A stretch of DNA of 64,000 bases from Collinsella bouchesdurhonensis (GTDB lineage Bacteria; Actinomycetota; Coriobacteriia; Coriobacteriales; Coriobacteriaceae): contig NZ_LT699739.1 in the NCBI RefSeq assembly GCF_900155365.1, forward strand, positions 428,333 through 492,332. The letters run 5' to 3'. Positions within the stretch are counted from its first letter, which is position 1, and every line of letters begins with the position of its first letter. Position numbers and translations under genes: made by a program. Shown here piece after piece: positions 26,174 to 34,205 of the stretch. Below the pieces are notes generated by a model. That model searched no databases and was not told the DNA's origin. It was given only the letters and a program-made list of their open reading frames with translations.

Positions 26174-26860
26174 TCACCTAAACCACTGAACAAAAAGAAT
26201 AGAGGTACAAACCCGAATCATATAAGCTGCAGAACGCTTAAGATTAAGATAGCTCTCCCCCGCCTGGCGTTCACGCATCGTCACCTGGACTTCTTCGACC
26301 TTTGCACCCTTTCGAATCAAGTGGGCAATAGTCTCGGGTTCCGGATTGAGAGACGAGTCGTGAGCGAACAACTCGATCATACGGCAGTTGTACATACGCA
26401 AACCACTCGTTGGATCGCTCACGCGCTTGCCAGTAGTCAGCTTGATAATGAAGGTGATGATACGAGATCCGAACATGCGCGCAGAGTGTTCCTTCTTGAA
26501 TTGAACAAAACGGGAACCGATGACGATGTCCGCATTCGAAGCGTCCATTTTGGCACGCATTGACTCCAAAACATCAGGCATATGCTGCCCATCAGCGTCA
26601 AACTGAACGGCATAACGATAACCATTGCGGGCGGCATACTTCATACCAGCTTGAAACCCAACGGTAAGGCCGCCATTAACGGGAAGGTCAAGCATGGGAT
26701 ATTTATTCTTGCAACAAATATCGCCCGTGGCATCTGTCGAGCCATCATTCACAACGATAAAATCGAAATCGGGGGCAACGGCCTTTAGCTCCTCAACCGT
26801 TAATTCGAGGCATTCCTCCTCGTTGTAAGCAGGAATAATGGCAAGCACTTTATTCGACAT
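26174..26860 (-). CDS. Polyprenyl-phosphate glycosyltransferase (DPM1-like GT2)
   Basis: A 228-residue GT2 without membrane segments. It has VLAIIPAYNEEECLE, FIVVNDGSTDAT, PVNGGLTVGFQAGM and the metal motif QFDADGQHMPD, as in dolichol-phosphate mannose synthase and bacterial undecaprenyl-phosphate sugar synthases. DPTSGLRMYN and RQAGESYLNL are further family signatures. It should transfer a sugar from a nucleotide donor to a polyprenyl phosphate, to be used by a membrane transferase outside. It is paired with the DUF2304 gene. The large DUF6541-like protein is a possible user of its product; this is inference. Confidence 0.85.
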   Translation of the reverse strand: MSNKVLAIIPAYNEEECLELTVEELKAVAPDFDFIVVNDGSTDATGDICCKNKYPMLDLPVNGGLTVGFQAGMKYAARNGYRYAVQFDADGQHMPDVLESMRAKMDASNADIVIGSRFVQFKKEHSARMFGSRIITFIIKLTTGKRVSDPTSGLRMYNCRMIELFAHDSSLNPEPETIAHLIRKGAKVEEVQVTMRERQAGESYLNLKRSAAYMIRVCTSILFVQWFR

Positions 26861-27154
26861 AGCCCAGCAATCAGATATAAACGTAACCTAAATGAGACAA
26901 AAACAATAAAGGATTTGTAAGAACAGAATCAATAACTGCAATAAATAATCTTATCGCAAAAGATAGGGAAAAATGAAATAACGCACGCTAAAAACTAATC
27001 CTTCAAGACAGAGAGCGAAAGCATGCAGCCTCAATAAAGGGCCTTCTTAACCGTCAAGCATACATCTTGCGCATTTTGCGATTTCCCACTCCCGCTTCTA
27101 AAATATACAGAGCACTAAGTGATGCACAATCGCCATGCAGCAATGGAGACGCCA
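26861..27154. other. AT-rich divergent intergenic region
   Basis: This 294-base stretch lies between the divergent DPM1-like and GT4 genes. It is markedly AT-rich and presumably holds both promoters. No gene or RNA structure was recognised. Confidence 0.5.
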
Positions 27155-28291
27155 ATGCGAATAGCTATTTTTTCGGCTTACTTTCCCCCGCATATCGGCG
27201 GGGTGGAGCAGTACACGCTCAATATCGCCAGCCAGCTGACCGGTATGGGCCATGAGGTCACCGTCGTAACGTCATCCCTGGACAACAATCCCAAACGCGA
27301 TGAGTTTCCCTTCTCAATCGTTGAGATTCCCTCCGTATCGGTAATGGGGGACCGCTTTCCCATCGTCAAACCCGGAGCCGCCCTTCATAGCGCTTTGGCC
27401 CGATTGAAATCCCAATCCTTTGACGGATATGTCATCAACACCCGCTACTACCCTATCTGCATAATCGGGTGCCATCTCGCAAAGAAAAATGGAAAGAGGC
27501 CTGTTCTCATCGACCACAGCTCCGGTTATCTATCCGGAGAGAAGACGGCGCTCGGCGTGTGCATCCGGGCATATGAAAAGATCGCCACTCGGCTTGTTGC
27601 CTATTTCCAACCACAGACATACGCCGTATCGAGCAGGAGCGGACGCTGGCTCGAGGAGCTTGGGTTCGCTTTTCTGGGCACCATCCCCAACTCCATAGAC
27701 ATTGATCGCCATCTCGCGCTCAGCTCGTCTCGGGATTGGTCGGATCTCGACAAAGAATGCACCGGGATCAAGGTCGCCTACATCGGGCGCCTGGTGAAAG
27801 AAAAAGGCGTGCAGACCGCCATCGAGGCCGTCGAGCTTCTGCGCGGGCAAGGCGAGGACGTCGATCTGGTTATCGCCGGGAACGGCCCGCTCGCCGACAG
27901 CATCGCGTCCCTTACGGAAAGCCACATCCACTTCGTGGGCGCGCTAACCCCTGCGGATGTCTGCTCCCTCATGTCGAATGTCGACATATTCTGCTATCCG
28001 TCGACCTATCCAGAGGGTCTGCCATCGGTTCTGCTCGAGGCGGCGGCCCACAAACTCGCGATCATCTCGTCAAACTGCGCCGGGGCATTAGATGTAATTC
28101 CTGATTCCGCATACGGAACTGTACTCAACGATCCATCTACCACAAACTTCGCGAAAGCAATCAAGCACTACTACGACAATCCAGCGAATTCGGCCGCTGT
28201 TGGAAAACATGTTTTCCAACATGTGCAAAAAAACTTCTCCTGGAAGACAAGTGCCGAAAAGCTAATAGACGCCCTTTCGCAAACAGAGTAG
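27155..28291 (+). CDS. Family 4 glycosyltransferase
   Basis: About 378 residues with two Rossmann-like domains. The N-terminus IAIFSAYFPPHIGGVEQYTLNIA is a typical GT4 acceptor loop. The C-terminal domain starts IKVAYIGRLVKEKGVQTAIEAV and contains the nucleotide-sugar region YPSTYPEGLPSVLLEAAA with the conserved EG and E. It transfers a sugar from a nucleotide donor with retention. The ATG at 27155 follows GGAG by six bases; a 12-residue longer frame is possible. Bases 27723-28071 are repeated exactly in a broken copy at 36.1 kb. The segment inside that block is noticeably richer in GC than the 3' end of the gene, suggesting mosaic origin. Confidence 0.88.
   Translation: MRIAIFSAYFPPHIGGVEQYTLNIASQLTGMGHEVTVVTSSLDNNPKRDEFPFSIVEIPSVSVMGDRFPIVKPGAALHSALARLKSQSFDGYVINTRYYPICIIGCHLAKKNGKRPVLIDHSSGYLSGEKTALGVCIRAYEKIATRLVAYFQPQTYAVSSRSGRWLEELGFAFLGTIPNSIDIDRHLALSSSRDWSDLDKECTGIKVAYIGRLVKEKGVQTAIEAVELLRGQGEDVDLVIAGNGPLADSIASLTESHIHFVGALTPADVCSLMSNVDIFCYPSTYPEGLPSVLLEAAAHKLAIISSNCAGALDVIPDSAYGTVLNDPSTTNFAKAIKHYYDNPANSAAVGKHVFQHVQKNFSWKTSAEKLIDALSQTE
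27723..28071 (+). repeat. 349-bp direct repeat, left copy
   Basis: I read these bases as identical to 36140-36488 in the same orientation. They lie inside the intact GT4 gene and cover the start of the donor-binding domain. The two copies bracket the minus-strand lic-like module. Confidence 0.9.
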
Positions 28292-28347
28292 CAACCTGAG
28301 GGAGAATCGTTCGACAGCGCCTTCATCAATCAAGAGCACATACTTGA

Positions 28348-29214
28348 TTAGGCACAATCTTTAGCAGGGCAGGAATCCCATACTTCGCCATCAGGAAATT
28401 GAATCAGGAGCGGGAGATGGGTATGCCTTTGATCTGCCGGCGGCACCTTGTGCCAATCGCCATACGTTAGCGTAAGATAGCGATCATAATCCGCAGGAAC
28501 CGGAAGCAGATGGCCTTCAAACTTGATTCTTGTCGTGGGGACCAAAACAGAGACGGGAAATGAAACCTGACGGCTCCAGGAAAACGGGCACAACTCTTCA
28601 GATGCTTCCCCGGCAGACGGACGCATCGATTCGTACAGTTTTTGATACACAGAAGGGTCCTTCACATGAGCCCGTTCGACCCAGTGGAGCAAAACGCAGC
28701 CCGTACGCTCAAGAAACCCTAGCAAACCGGCATGAGGAACATTGATTTTAGACGAATGATAGAGATAGGAGCGCTTTTGAGCCATTGAAGCATATTTGAA
28801 CTGAAGTGAGCTCTTAGCGCGATCCTTACATAATGCATCATACGGAAAAACATCGATGAAAATACCCTGCTGATAACCTGCAGCACGCGTCTCGGCAGTC
28901 TCAAAGCGCGTCCCATCAACGCACACTTTGGAAAACAAGGGCGCAAATTCCGGCGTATTGTCTGTATTGTGCAATGAATAGCCGGGTAGGTGTCCCTCTG
29001 ATACCAATTTACAAAACCTGTCGTAATCTGCACGCGGCATAGCAATATCGACATCATCGTCCCAGGGAATAAAACCACAATGACGAGCCGCACCCAGCGC
29101 GCTTCCGCTGTCCAGCCACCAGGTAACATCGTGTTCAGAGCAAAAAGCGTCAATCGCCAGAAGAGCATCAAGCTCAACGCGATGGAGAGCATTCAGTACT
29201 TCATCGTTTGTCAT
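28348..29214 (-). CDS. licD: LicD family phosphotransferase
   Basis: A 288-residue LicD-fold protein. It has the core TWWLDSGSALGAARHCGFIPWDDDVDIAM, a nucleotidyltransferase-like active site with DDDVD metal ligands, followed by MPRADYDRF. LicD proteins move a phospho-amino-alcohol (classically phosphocholine) from its CDP form to a sugar of a surface polymer. The other enzymes of such a pathway lie upstream on the same strand: a cytidylyltransferase and the HTH-LicC-LicA fusion. The C-terminus ends in a Cys-rich DSCPAKDCA. The real group attached is unknown; the adjacent permease points to an ethanolamine-like substrate. Confidence 0.88.
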   Translation of the reverse strand: MTNDEVLNALHRVELDALLAIDAFCSEHDVTWWLDSGSALGAARHCGFIPWDDDVDIAMPRADYDRFCKLVSEGHLPGYSLHNTDNTPEFAPLFSKVCVDGTRFETAETRAAGYQQGIFIDVFPYDALCKDRAKSSLQFKYASMAQKRSYLYHSSKINVPHAGLLGFLERTGCVLLHWVERAHVKDPSVYQKLYESMRPSAGEASEELCPFSWSRQVSFPVSVLVPTTRIKFEGHLLPVPADYDRYLTLTYGDWHKVPPADQRHTHLPLLIQFPDGEVWDSCPAKDCA

Positions 29215-29272
29215 TTAAAGACCTCATAAACAATAAGAGCGATACACGAGAAAACCTGCATAGCAACTCTTA

Positions 29273-30073
29273 CTACATGTCAACCTTATATCGCGGATCG
29301 ATTTCTTGAAGCTCTGCAAACGAATCAATCTCGACCACATCGTCAAACGCGCACGGCTCGATCAAAATACGATAGTTGTCCCTTGAGAGAACGCAGGGTA
29401 CATCGTCCCAAAAACGCTGGCGATTCTCATCTTTTGAAAAAGCAGCAGATAAGTCGACCGAGAGCTTTTCACCGTCGTTGGCGTTCCAGTAACTGATTCC
29501 AAACATGTGGTAACAGTCAGAGCCGCCTTTATGCAGATCGACAATGCGACCGTCCTCAACGTCAAAGCACCAATCCGGCGTAGAAGCAACAGGAACGCCC
29601 ATATAACAGGAATTAAATCGGTACTTTTTAAGCAATGAAGGATTGACGAGAAACAGATCGCTTTCAAAAACATAAGCGTTTTTGAAATAATCCTTTGCAA
29701 CGTACGCCGAAGAAATATTGTTTGTTTGATCATAGATAGGATTATCAAGCAGGGTGATAGTCGGATATCTATCCTTCAGGAGCTCAAATTGTTCCTTCAG
29801 GTAACCGGTCACAATATAGATTTCTGTAATATCGATAGCCAAAAGGGCATCGAGAATCGTTGAGATAATCTGCCTGCCGCGCACGTTGACAAGAGGCTTA
29901 GGGGTATTGAGCGTAACGGGCTTCATCCTGCTCCCAAAGCCGGATGCGAGCAAAACCGCGCGGCGAGCCTTGTACGGCTCAAGCGCATCAAGCTCCTTTT
30001 GTGTAGCCTCGCCCTTTTCCTGCTTTTCACACAGCTCATTAAACTGATCACACGTCAATAAAGCCATTATCAC
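29273..30073 (-). CDS. licC: LicC-like CTP:phospho-amino-alcohol cytidylyltransferase
   Basis: A 266-residue NTP_transferase. RRAVLLASGFGSRMKPVTLNTPKPL is the pyrophosphorylase signature and ITEIYIVTGYLKEQFELL follows. VFESDLFLVNPSLL carries the metal-binding acid, and NNISSAYVAKDYF matches LicC-type enzymes over hexose-1-phosphate transferases. It should form a CDP-linked amino alcohol. About 35 residues precede the catalytic domain (CDQFNELCEKQEKGEATQKE); they align in position with the HTH-to-catalytic linker of the fused protein at 34206-35966, including the shared PYKA. It is the second cytidylyltransferase in the module, so the two may differ in substrate or one may regulate. Confidence 0.8.
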   Translation of the reverse strand: MIMALLTCDQFNELCEKQEKGEATQKELDALEPYKARRAVLLASGFGSRMKPVTLNTPKPLVNVRGRQIISTILDALLAIDITEIYIVTGYLKEQFELLKDRYPTITLLDNPIYDQTNNISSAYVAKDYFKNAYVFESDLFLVNPSLLKKYRFNSCYMGVPVASTPDWCFDVEDGRIVDLHKGGSDCYHMFGISYWNANDGEKLSVDLSAAFSKDENRQRFWDDVPCVLSRDNYRILIEPCAFDDVVEIDSFAELQEIDPRYKVDM

Positions 30074-30092
30074 AATCCCTAACCGTCTAAAC

Positions 30093-31655
30093 TCAAACTC
30101 GAGCTAGCATTCCCTTAACAACAGCAGAAATCCAACTCTGTTTTTGATCCTGATATGCACAACCGCCCAATATCAAGCTCTCAACGTAAAGCTTTCTTAA
30201 GTCTTTTGCATTCATAGTATATGGATTATCGGAAAGGATGCACATATCAGCAATCTTTCCTACTTCAAGAGATCCGCGCTCCCCATCATCAAAAGAGACC
30301 CAAGCGCCGTTATACGTACACATCCTCAGCGCCTCCTGAATGGTTAGGCTCTGGCCCGGTATTGAATGATTGCAGGCCTTGTACATCCACAAAATAGGAT
30401 CAGGATCGGTACAAGGAGCGTCAGATCCAGCCGAAAGAACAATTCCCCTATCCCACATAGTACGAAGCGGATTAAGCTGCAGCGCGCGCTCGGATCCAAG
30501 AATCGAAACAAGATACGCATCTGGTTCCTGGGGCCAATCGATAAAACTCGTCTGCATAGGAAGATGTATCCCATAGTCAGCACATATCTTCAATCCCTCT
30601 TCCGTAGGCAGACAGGCATGGATGATGCCATGGCGATGATCGCCCCTCGGATAATCATCGAGCGCTGCCTTGAGGGCCTTTGTAGCTTGCTCAAAAGCCG
30701 CATCTCCAATCGCATGCATCTCAATCTCAAGACCTGCACGGTTGGCGCGCATACAAAAGTCAATCACCGTCTCGTCGGAGTAATAGAGCACGCCATCATT
30801 GGATGCATCATTTGAATACGGGTGCTTTAGCGCGGCGTCCCCGCTTCCGAAACAGCCATCGAGCGCGCACTTAAAGCAGCCCCCTATCCTTGGCAGACCT
30901 CGTTTTAAAGCGGCGTTGATATCCATCGATTGCGGGAAGACACGCACGGAGAAGCCATGCTGGACACTCTTTGAGAGCCAATTCTCAAGGGAGATATCCA
31001 AATCGCGCACAAAGCCAACCCCACTCACCGAATGGACCATTCCAATTCCCTTGGAGGCGAGGTAGTCGATGGCATGCTGGATATTGCAGACAAGATCGGG
31101 GATCGAGAGGCTGGCAGTGATGTAATCACTCACAGCAAAAAATGCCTCTTGATTCATCTCTCCGGATTCAGGGTGATACCCTCTTAGTGCGGATACTTTT
31201 TCCTTTACCTGATTGAGAAGTGCCGTGTTTACAATACAGGCATGGCCATCATATTTGACCATGAAAAACGGCCGATCCGGACAAACCGAATCAAGCTCAT
31301 CTCGATTGAGCAGGCGCCCCTCCTTCACTGAATACGGGGACGCCCCAAAGGCAATCACGATCTTCATCTTTGAAGAGGGCAAGAAGTCAGAAATCATCTG
31401 TTTGATTTCTTCGTTGGACCGTGCGTTCATCACATTCAGTCCAGCATTAAACGTAGCGAAGCTCGCCAGATGCTCATGCGTGTCAACAAAAGCAGGGCAA
31501 AGGGTCCTGCCACCAAGCTGGACGCGCGGGGCGCTACGATATCGTTCCGGGAGACAATCGCCAACATAGACAATTCTTCCAGCGTCTTCGACCAAGTAAC
31601 GGGTAATAGTGTCCATACGGTCAACGGTCAGAATTGATCCTTCGTATACGGTCAT
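30093..31655 (-). CDS. Amidohydrolase (YtcJ-like, amidohydrolase 3 family)
   Basis: About 520 residues. The metal-binding HxH is in FVDTHEHLASF near residue 60. EMHAIGDAAFEQA, IIHACLPTEEG and LSAGSDAPCTDPDP supply the remaining histidines and the catalytic aspartate. A beta-sandwich formed by both ends (MTVYEGSILTVD, GKIADMCILSDNPY) encloses the barrel. YtcJ-like enzymes hydrolyse amide or related C-N bonds in small molecules; they are cytoplasmic when, as here, no signal peptide is present. Within this module, release of an amino alcohol from an N-acyl derivative is a plausible but unproven role. The ATG at 31655 follows GTGGGGAT. Confidence 0.8.
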   Translation of the reverse strand: MTVYEGSILTVDRMDTITRYLVEDAGRIVYVGDCLPERYRSAPRVQLGGRTLCPAFVDTHEHLASFATFNAGLNVMNARSNEEIKQMISDFLPSSKMKIVIAFGASPYSVKEGRLLNRDELDSVCPDRPFFMVKYDGHACIVNTALLNQVKEKVSALRGYHPESGEMNQEAFFAVSDYITASLSIPDLVCNIQHAIDYLASKGIGMVHSVSGVGFVRDLDISLENWLSKSVQHGFSVRVFPQSMDINAALKRGLPRIGGCFKCALDGCFGSGDAALKHPYSNDASNDGVLYYSDETVIDFCMRANRAGLEIEMHAIGDAAFEQATKALKAALDDYPRGDHRHGIIHACLPTEEGLKICADYGIHLPMQTSFIDWPQEPDAYLVSILGSERALQLNPLRTMWDRGIVLSAGSDAPCTDPDPILWMYKACNHSIPGQSLTIQEALRMCTYNGAWVSFDDGERGSLEVGKIADMCILSDNPYTMNAKDLRKLYVESLILGGCAYQDQKQSWISAVVKGMLARV

Positions 31656-31745
31656 ATCCCCACCAACTGCCAATCCACAATCGAATTTCTCAATCAGTTT
31701 CGCACGAAAAAGCAAACGAACACTTTATCCGCCACGCACCCACGC

Positions 31746-32702
31746 CTAGACCCATGTCTTTAGGTCAGGCTGGGCAAGGTCGATATCAGTCAACAGATCC
31801 TTATCGAGCATCTTGTAGATATTTGCCGCAAACAAAACGTCATGCATGGCGATGCCGATATTGTATGCAAGTATCCTTTCGCTCTCGTTCGTACGACCCT
31901 CCGCCTTGCCGGTAACCACATCGGATACCTCTGCAAACGAACGGAACCGATTAAAGTTCTTGAAGCCCTTGACATGATTGGTGTCGTCGGCAAAAACCTT
32001 GTCAAAAAACAGGTCACAATTTGTAAATCCCCTGGTATGAATCGGGACAACAAGAACGCCCTCGTTAAAGCAAGAATCCGAGCATATATCGTCGGGAAAA
32101 TACGTCACCGCGGAGATAACAACCTCGGAACGTGAAACCAGTTCCTCATAGCTATCCACAACATCAAAATGTAGGTTGGGATACTTGCTAAAACGATCAA
32201 TAAAGGAATCCTCCTGACCTTTATGTGCAAGAAGCGTCACGAAGAGGTCCCTTTGCGGCATTTTTTCGGCCAGCATCAGCATCGCGGCCCTACCGGTATT
32301 GCCAAGTCCGATAACACCCAGGTTCTTAAAATCTTTCTTGGCAAAAAGCAAAACCGAATGAGCAGCAACAGCGCCGGTGCGCATGGCGGTTATCCAGTCG
32401 CCGTCAACAAACGCAAGGGTTTCTCCAGACTCTGCATCAAAGAGCAGCATCTTGCTGTCCAAGGCTGGTATGCGCTCGGGATAGCGCGTAACCAGCTTGA
32501 CGCCGCCGTACAGCCGACCAGATGCATCGGGCGCAATGCAAGGCATAAAATTGCAAAAAGTGCCCTCGACCCCAGGATGCAAGCTGATCTTTGGCGGCAG
32601 AATCGCATCCTCCTTTCGAGCGATGGCGGCATCCACCCAATCCATACACTGCAAAGGTGTAACGCCGGATTTCTGAATATCGTTGAACGTAATGAGTTTC
32701 AT
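31746..32702 (-). CDS. Ornithine cyclodeaminase / mu-crystallin family protein
   Basis: A 318-residue protein with the family core FDAESGETLAFVDGDWITAMRTGAVAAHS, where the substrate lysine/arginine and NAD sites lie. The dinucleotide-binding loop is LGVIGLGNTGRAAM. Members catalyse ornithine cyclodeamination, ketimine or imine reduction, or alanine dehydrogenation, so the reaction cannot be fixed. The start region ITFNDIQKSGVTPLQCMDWVDAAIA is typical. It lies 18 bases after the permease stop and precedes the amidohydrolase gene. A link between NAD-dependent amine chemistry and the phospho-amino-alcohol pathway is suggested only by position. Confidence 0.8.
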   Translation of the reverse strand: MKLITFNDIQKSGVTPLQCMDWVDAAIARKEDAILPPKISLHPGVEGTFCNFMPCIAPDASGRLYGGVKLVTRYPERIPALDSKMLLFDAESGETLAFVDGDWITAMRTGAVAAHSVLLFAKKDFKNLGVIGLGNTGRAAMLMLAEKMPQRDLFVTLLAHKGQEDSFIDRFSKYPNLHFDVVDSYEELVSRSEVVISAVTYFPDDICSDSCFNEGVLVVPIHTRGFTNCDLFFDKVFADDTNHVKGFKNFNRFRSFAEVSDVVTGKAEGRTNESERILAYNIGIAMHDVLFAANIYKMLDKDLLTDIDLAQPDLKTWV

Positions 32703-32720
32703 CCGAAAGCCAGCACCTTT

Positions 32721-34148
32721 CTAACGCAGTTCCTGCTCTGCAGAAATAAGAGCCGCCAACTCTTCTTCTGGCGCGTTGCCCACAATTCTATTTCGTGCAA
32801 AGAGCATGTAATAGAGCAAACCAAGCACATAAATGCAAAGAACGGAACCGGCAGCGACTACATCAACAAAAAAGGTCGAGATAACCGCAACAACGCTCAA
32901 GCAAAAGCCAATCGCAGTGGTCAAAGTACCGCCCGGAGTACGATAGCCACGTTTCATATCGGCAGCTTTTTTGCGCAAAATAATATGAGATAAATTGAGC
33001 AACGCGTAGGAAATACAGGCGCCAAAAACAGCTACGTTCAAAATAAGCGAACCGTCTCCCATGATTGCGACAATGACGATGCCAACAACCGAAAGCACGA
33101 GCAATGCCGAGACCGGCGTCTTTCTTTTCCCGGTAACAGATAGGCACGTCGGGAAATACCCAGCGCGAGAAAGGGCAAAAATCTGTCTGCTGCCAGCAAA
33201 CATCAAGCTAAAGTAGCTCGCAATGAGACCCGCAAGGCCAGCCCAGTTAACATACGTCGCAAGCGCAGGATGATCTAAAAGAACAAGTGCATCGATCAAC
33301 GGCGTATCTGAAGCACCGATTGTGGCAGCGCCCACTGTGCCGGCAGCTAAAAAAAGAACGAGCAAACCCGAAACAACAAGGATGAACATCGATCCGATAA
33401 GGCCACGAGGAACATCGACCTTTGGGTTTTCTGCTTCCTCAGATGCGAGAGGCGTGCCCTCAACGCCCAAGAAAAACCAAATTCCGTAGGGCAAACAGGC
33501 TAAAACGCCACTTACTCCCATAGGCAATGCCCGAGAAGCCCCAAAAGAAGCAATGGGGCTAATATCAAAAAGCTTGCCGAGGTGAAAACTGCCAGCGGTT
33601 CCAAAGAGAAAAACAAGTAAAGCGGAGAGCGCTATTGCAGTGATCACAAACATGAGCTTGAGCGCTTCGCCCACACCGATAATGTGCAATGCTGTAAAAA
33701 CGGCGTAAACGATAATTACCATTACCAAAGGTGGAACATCTGGAGCTATCCCCAAAGAAACGATGTAGTTTACGATAAAAGTTGAGATTGCCGCAGGCGC
33801 ACAAACATACTCGATGGTAAGAGCAAGACCCGTTGCAAAACCTCCCATCCGCCCCAGCGCACTCCGAGCAAAACCATAGCCCGCCCCGGCCGTGGGCATA
33901 GCGCTCGAAAGCTCAGCAAGCCCAAAAACGGTGCAGAGATACATAAGGCCCATAGCGGCAAAGGCGATGGCAAGACCGAGCCATCCCCCTTTTGCAATAC
34001 CGTAGTTCCAGCCAGAGAAATCTCCGCTTATGACGTATGACACGCCTAGTCCTATGAGCAAAATCCAATTAACAGAGCCGGCTTTCAAGCTCCTTTTATC
34101 AAAGTACTCAGCATCTTCGTTGCGAGATTGGGATATATCCTTTTCCAA
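32721..34148 (-). CDS. APC-superfamily permease, ethanolamine-permease (EAT) type
   Basis: A 475-residue transporter with about 12 membrane segments. The N-terminal part WILLIGLGVSYVISGDFSGWNYGIAKGG, then MYLCTVFGLAELSSAMPTAGAGYGFAR and LTIEYVCAPA, closely resembles the ethanolamine permease (EAT) branch of the APC superfamily as I know it, more than generic amino acid permeases. It probably exchanges or imports an amino alcohol or small amino compound with protons. It lies between the HTH-LicC-LicA fusion and the OCD-like gene on the same strand. It replaces the LicB choline permease of classical lic loci. Confidence 0.75.
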   Translation of the reverse strand: MEKDISQSRNEDAEYFDKRSLKAGSVNWILLIGLGVSYVISGDFSGWNYGIAKGGWLGLAIAFAAMGLMYLCTVFGLAELSSAMPTAGAGYGFARSALGRMGGFATGLALTIEYVCAPAAISTFIVNYIVSLGIAPDVPPLVMVIIVYAVFTALHIIGVGEALKLMFVITAIALSALLVFLFGTAGSFHLGKLFDISPIASFGASRALPMGVSGVLACLPYGIWFFLGVEGTPLASEEAENPKVDVPRGLIGSMFILVVSGLLVLFLAAGTVGAATIGASDTPLIDALVLLDHPALATYVNWAGLAGLIASYFSLMFAGSRQIFALSRAGYFPTCLSVTGKRKTPVSALLVLSVVGIVIVAIMGDGSLILNVAVFGACISYALLNLSHIILRKKAADMKRGYRTPGGTLTTAIGFCLSVVAVISTFFVDVVAAGSVLCIYVLGLLYYMLFARNRIVGNAPEEELAALISAEQELR

Positions 34149-34205
34149 AACAGCACCTACTCAAACATTCAATTGCCTAGCTTACGGGCACGATTTGCAT
34201 TTCTT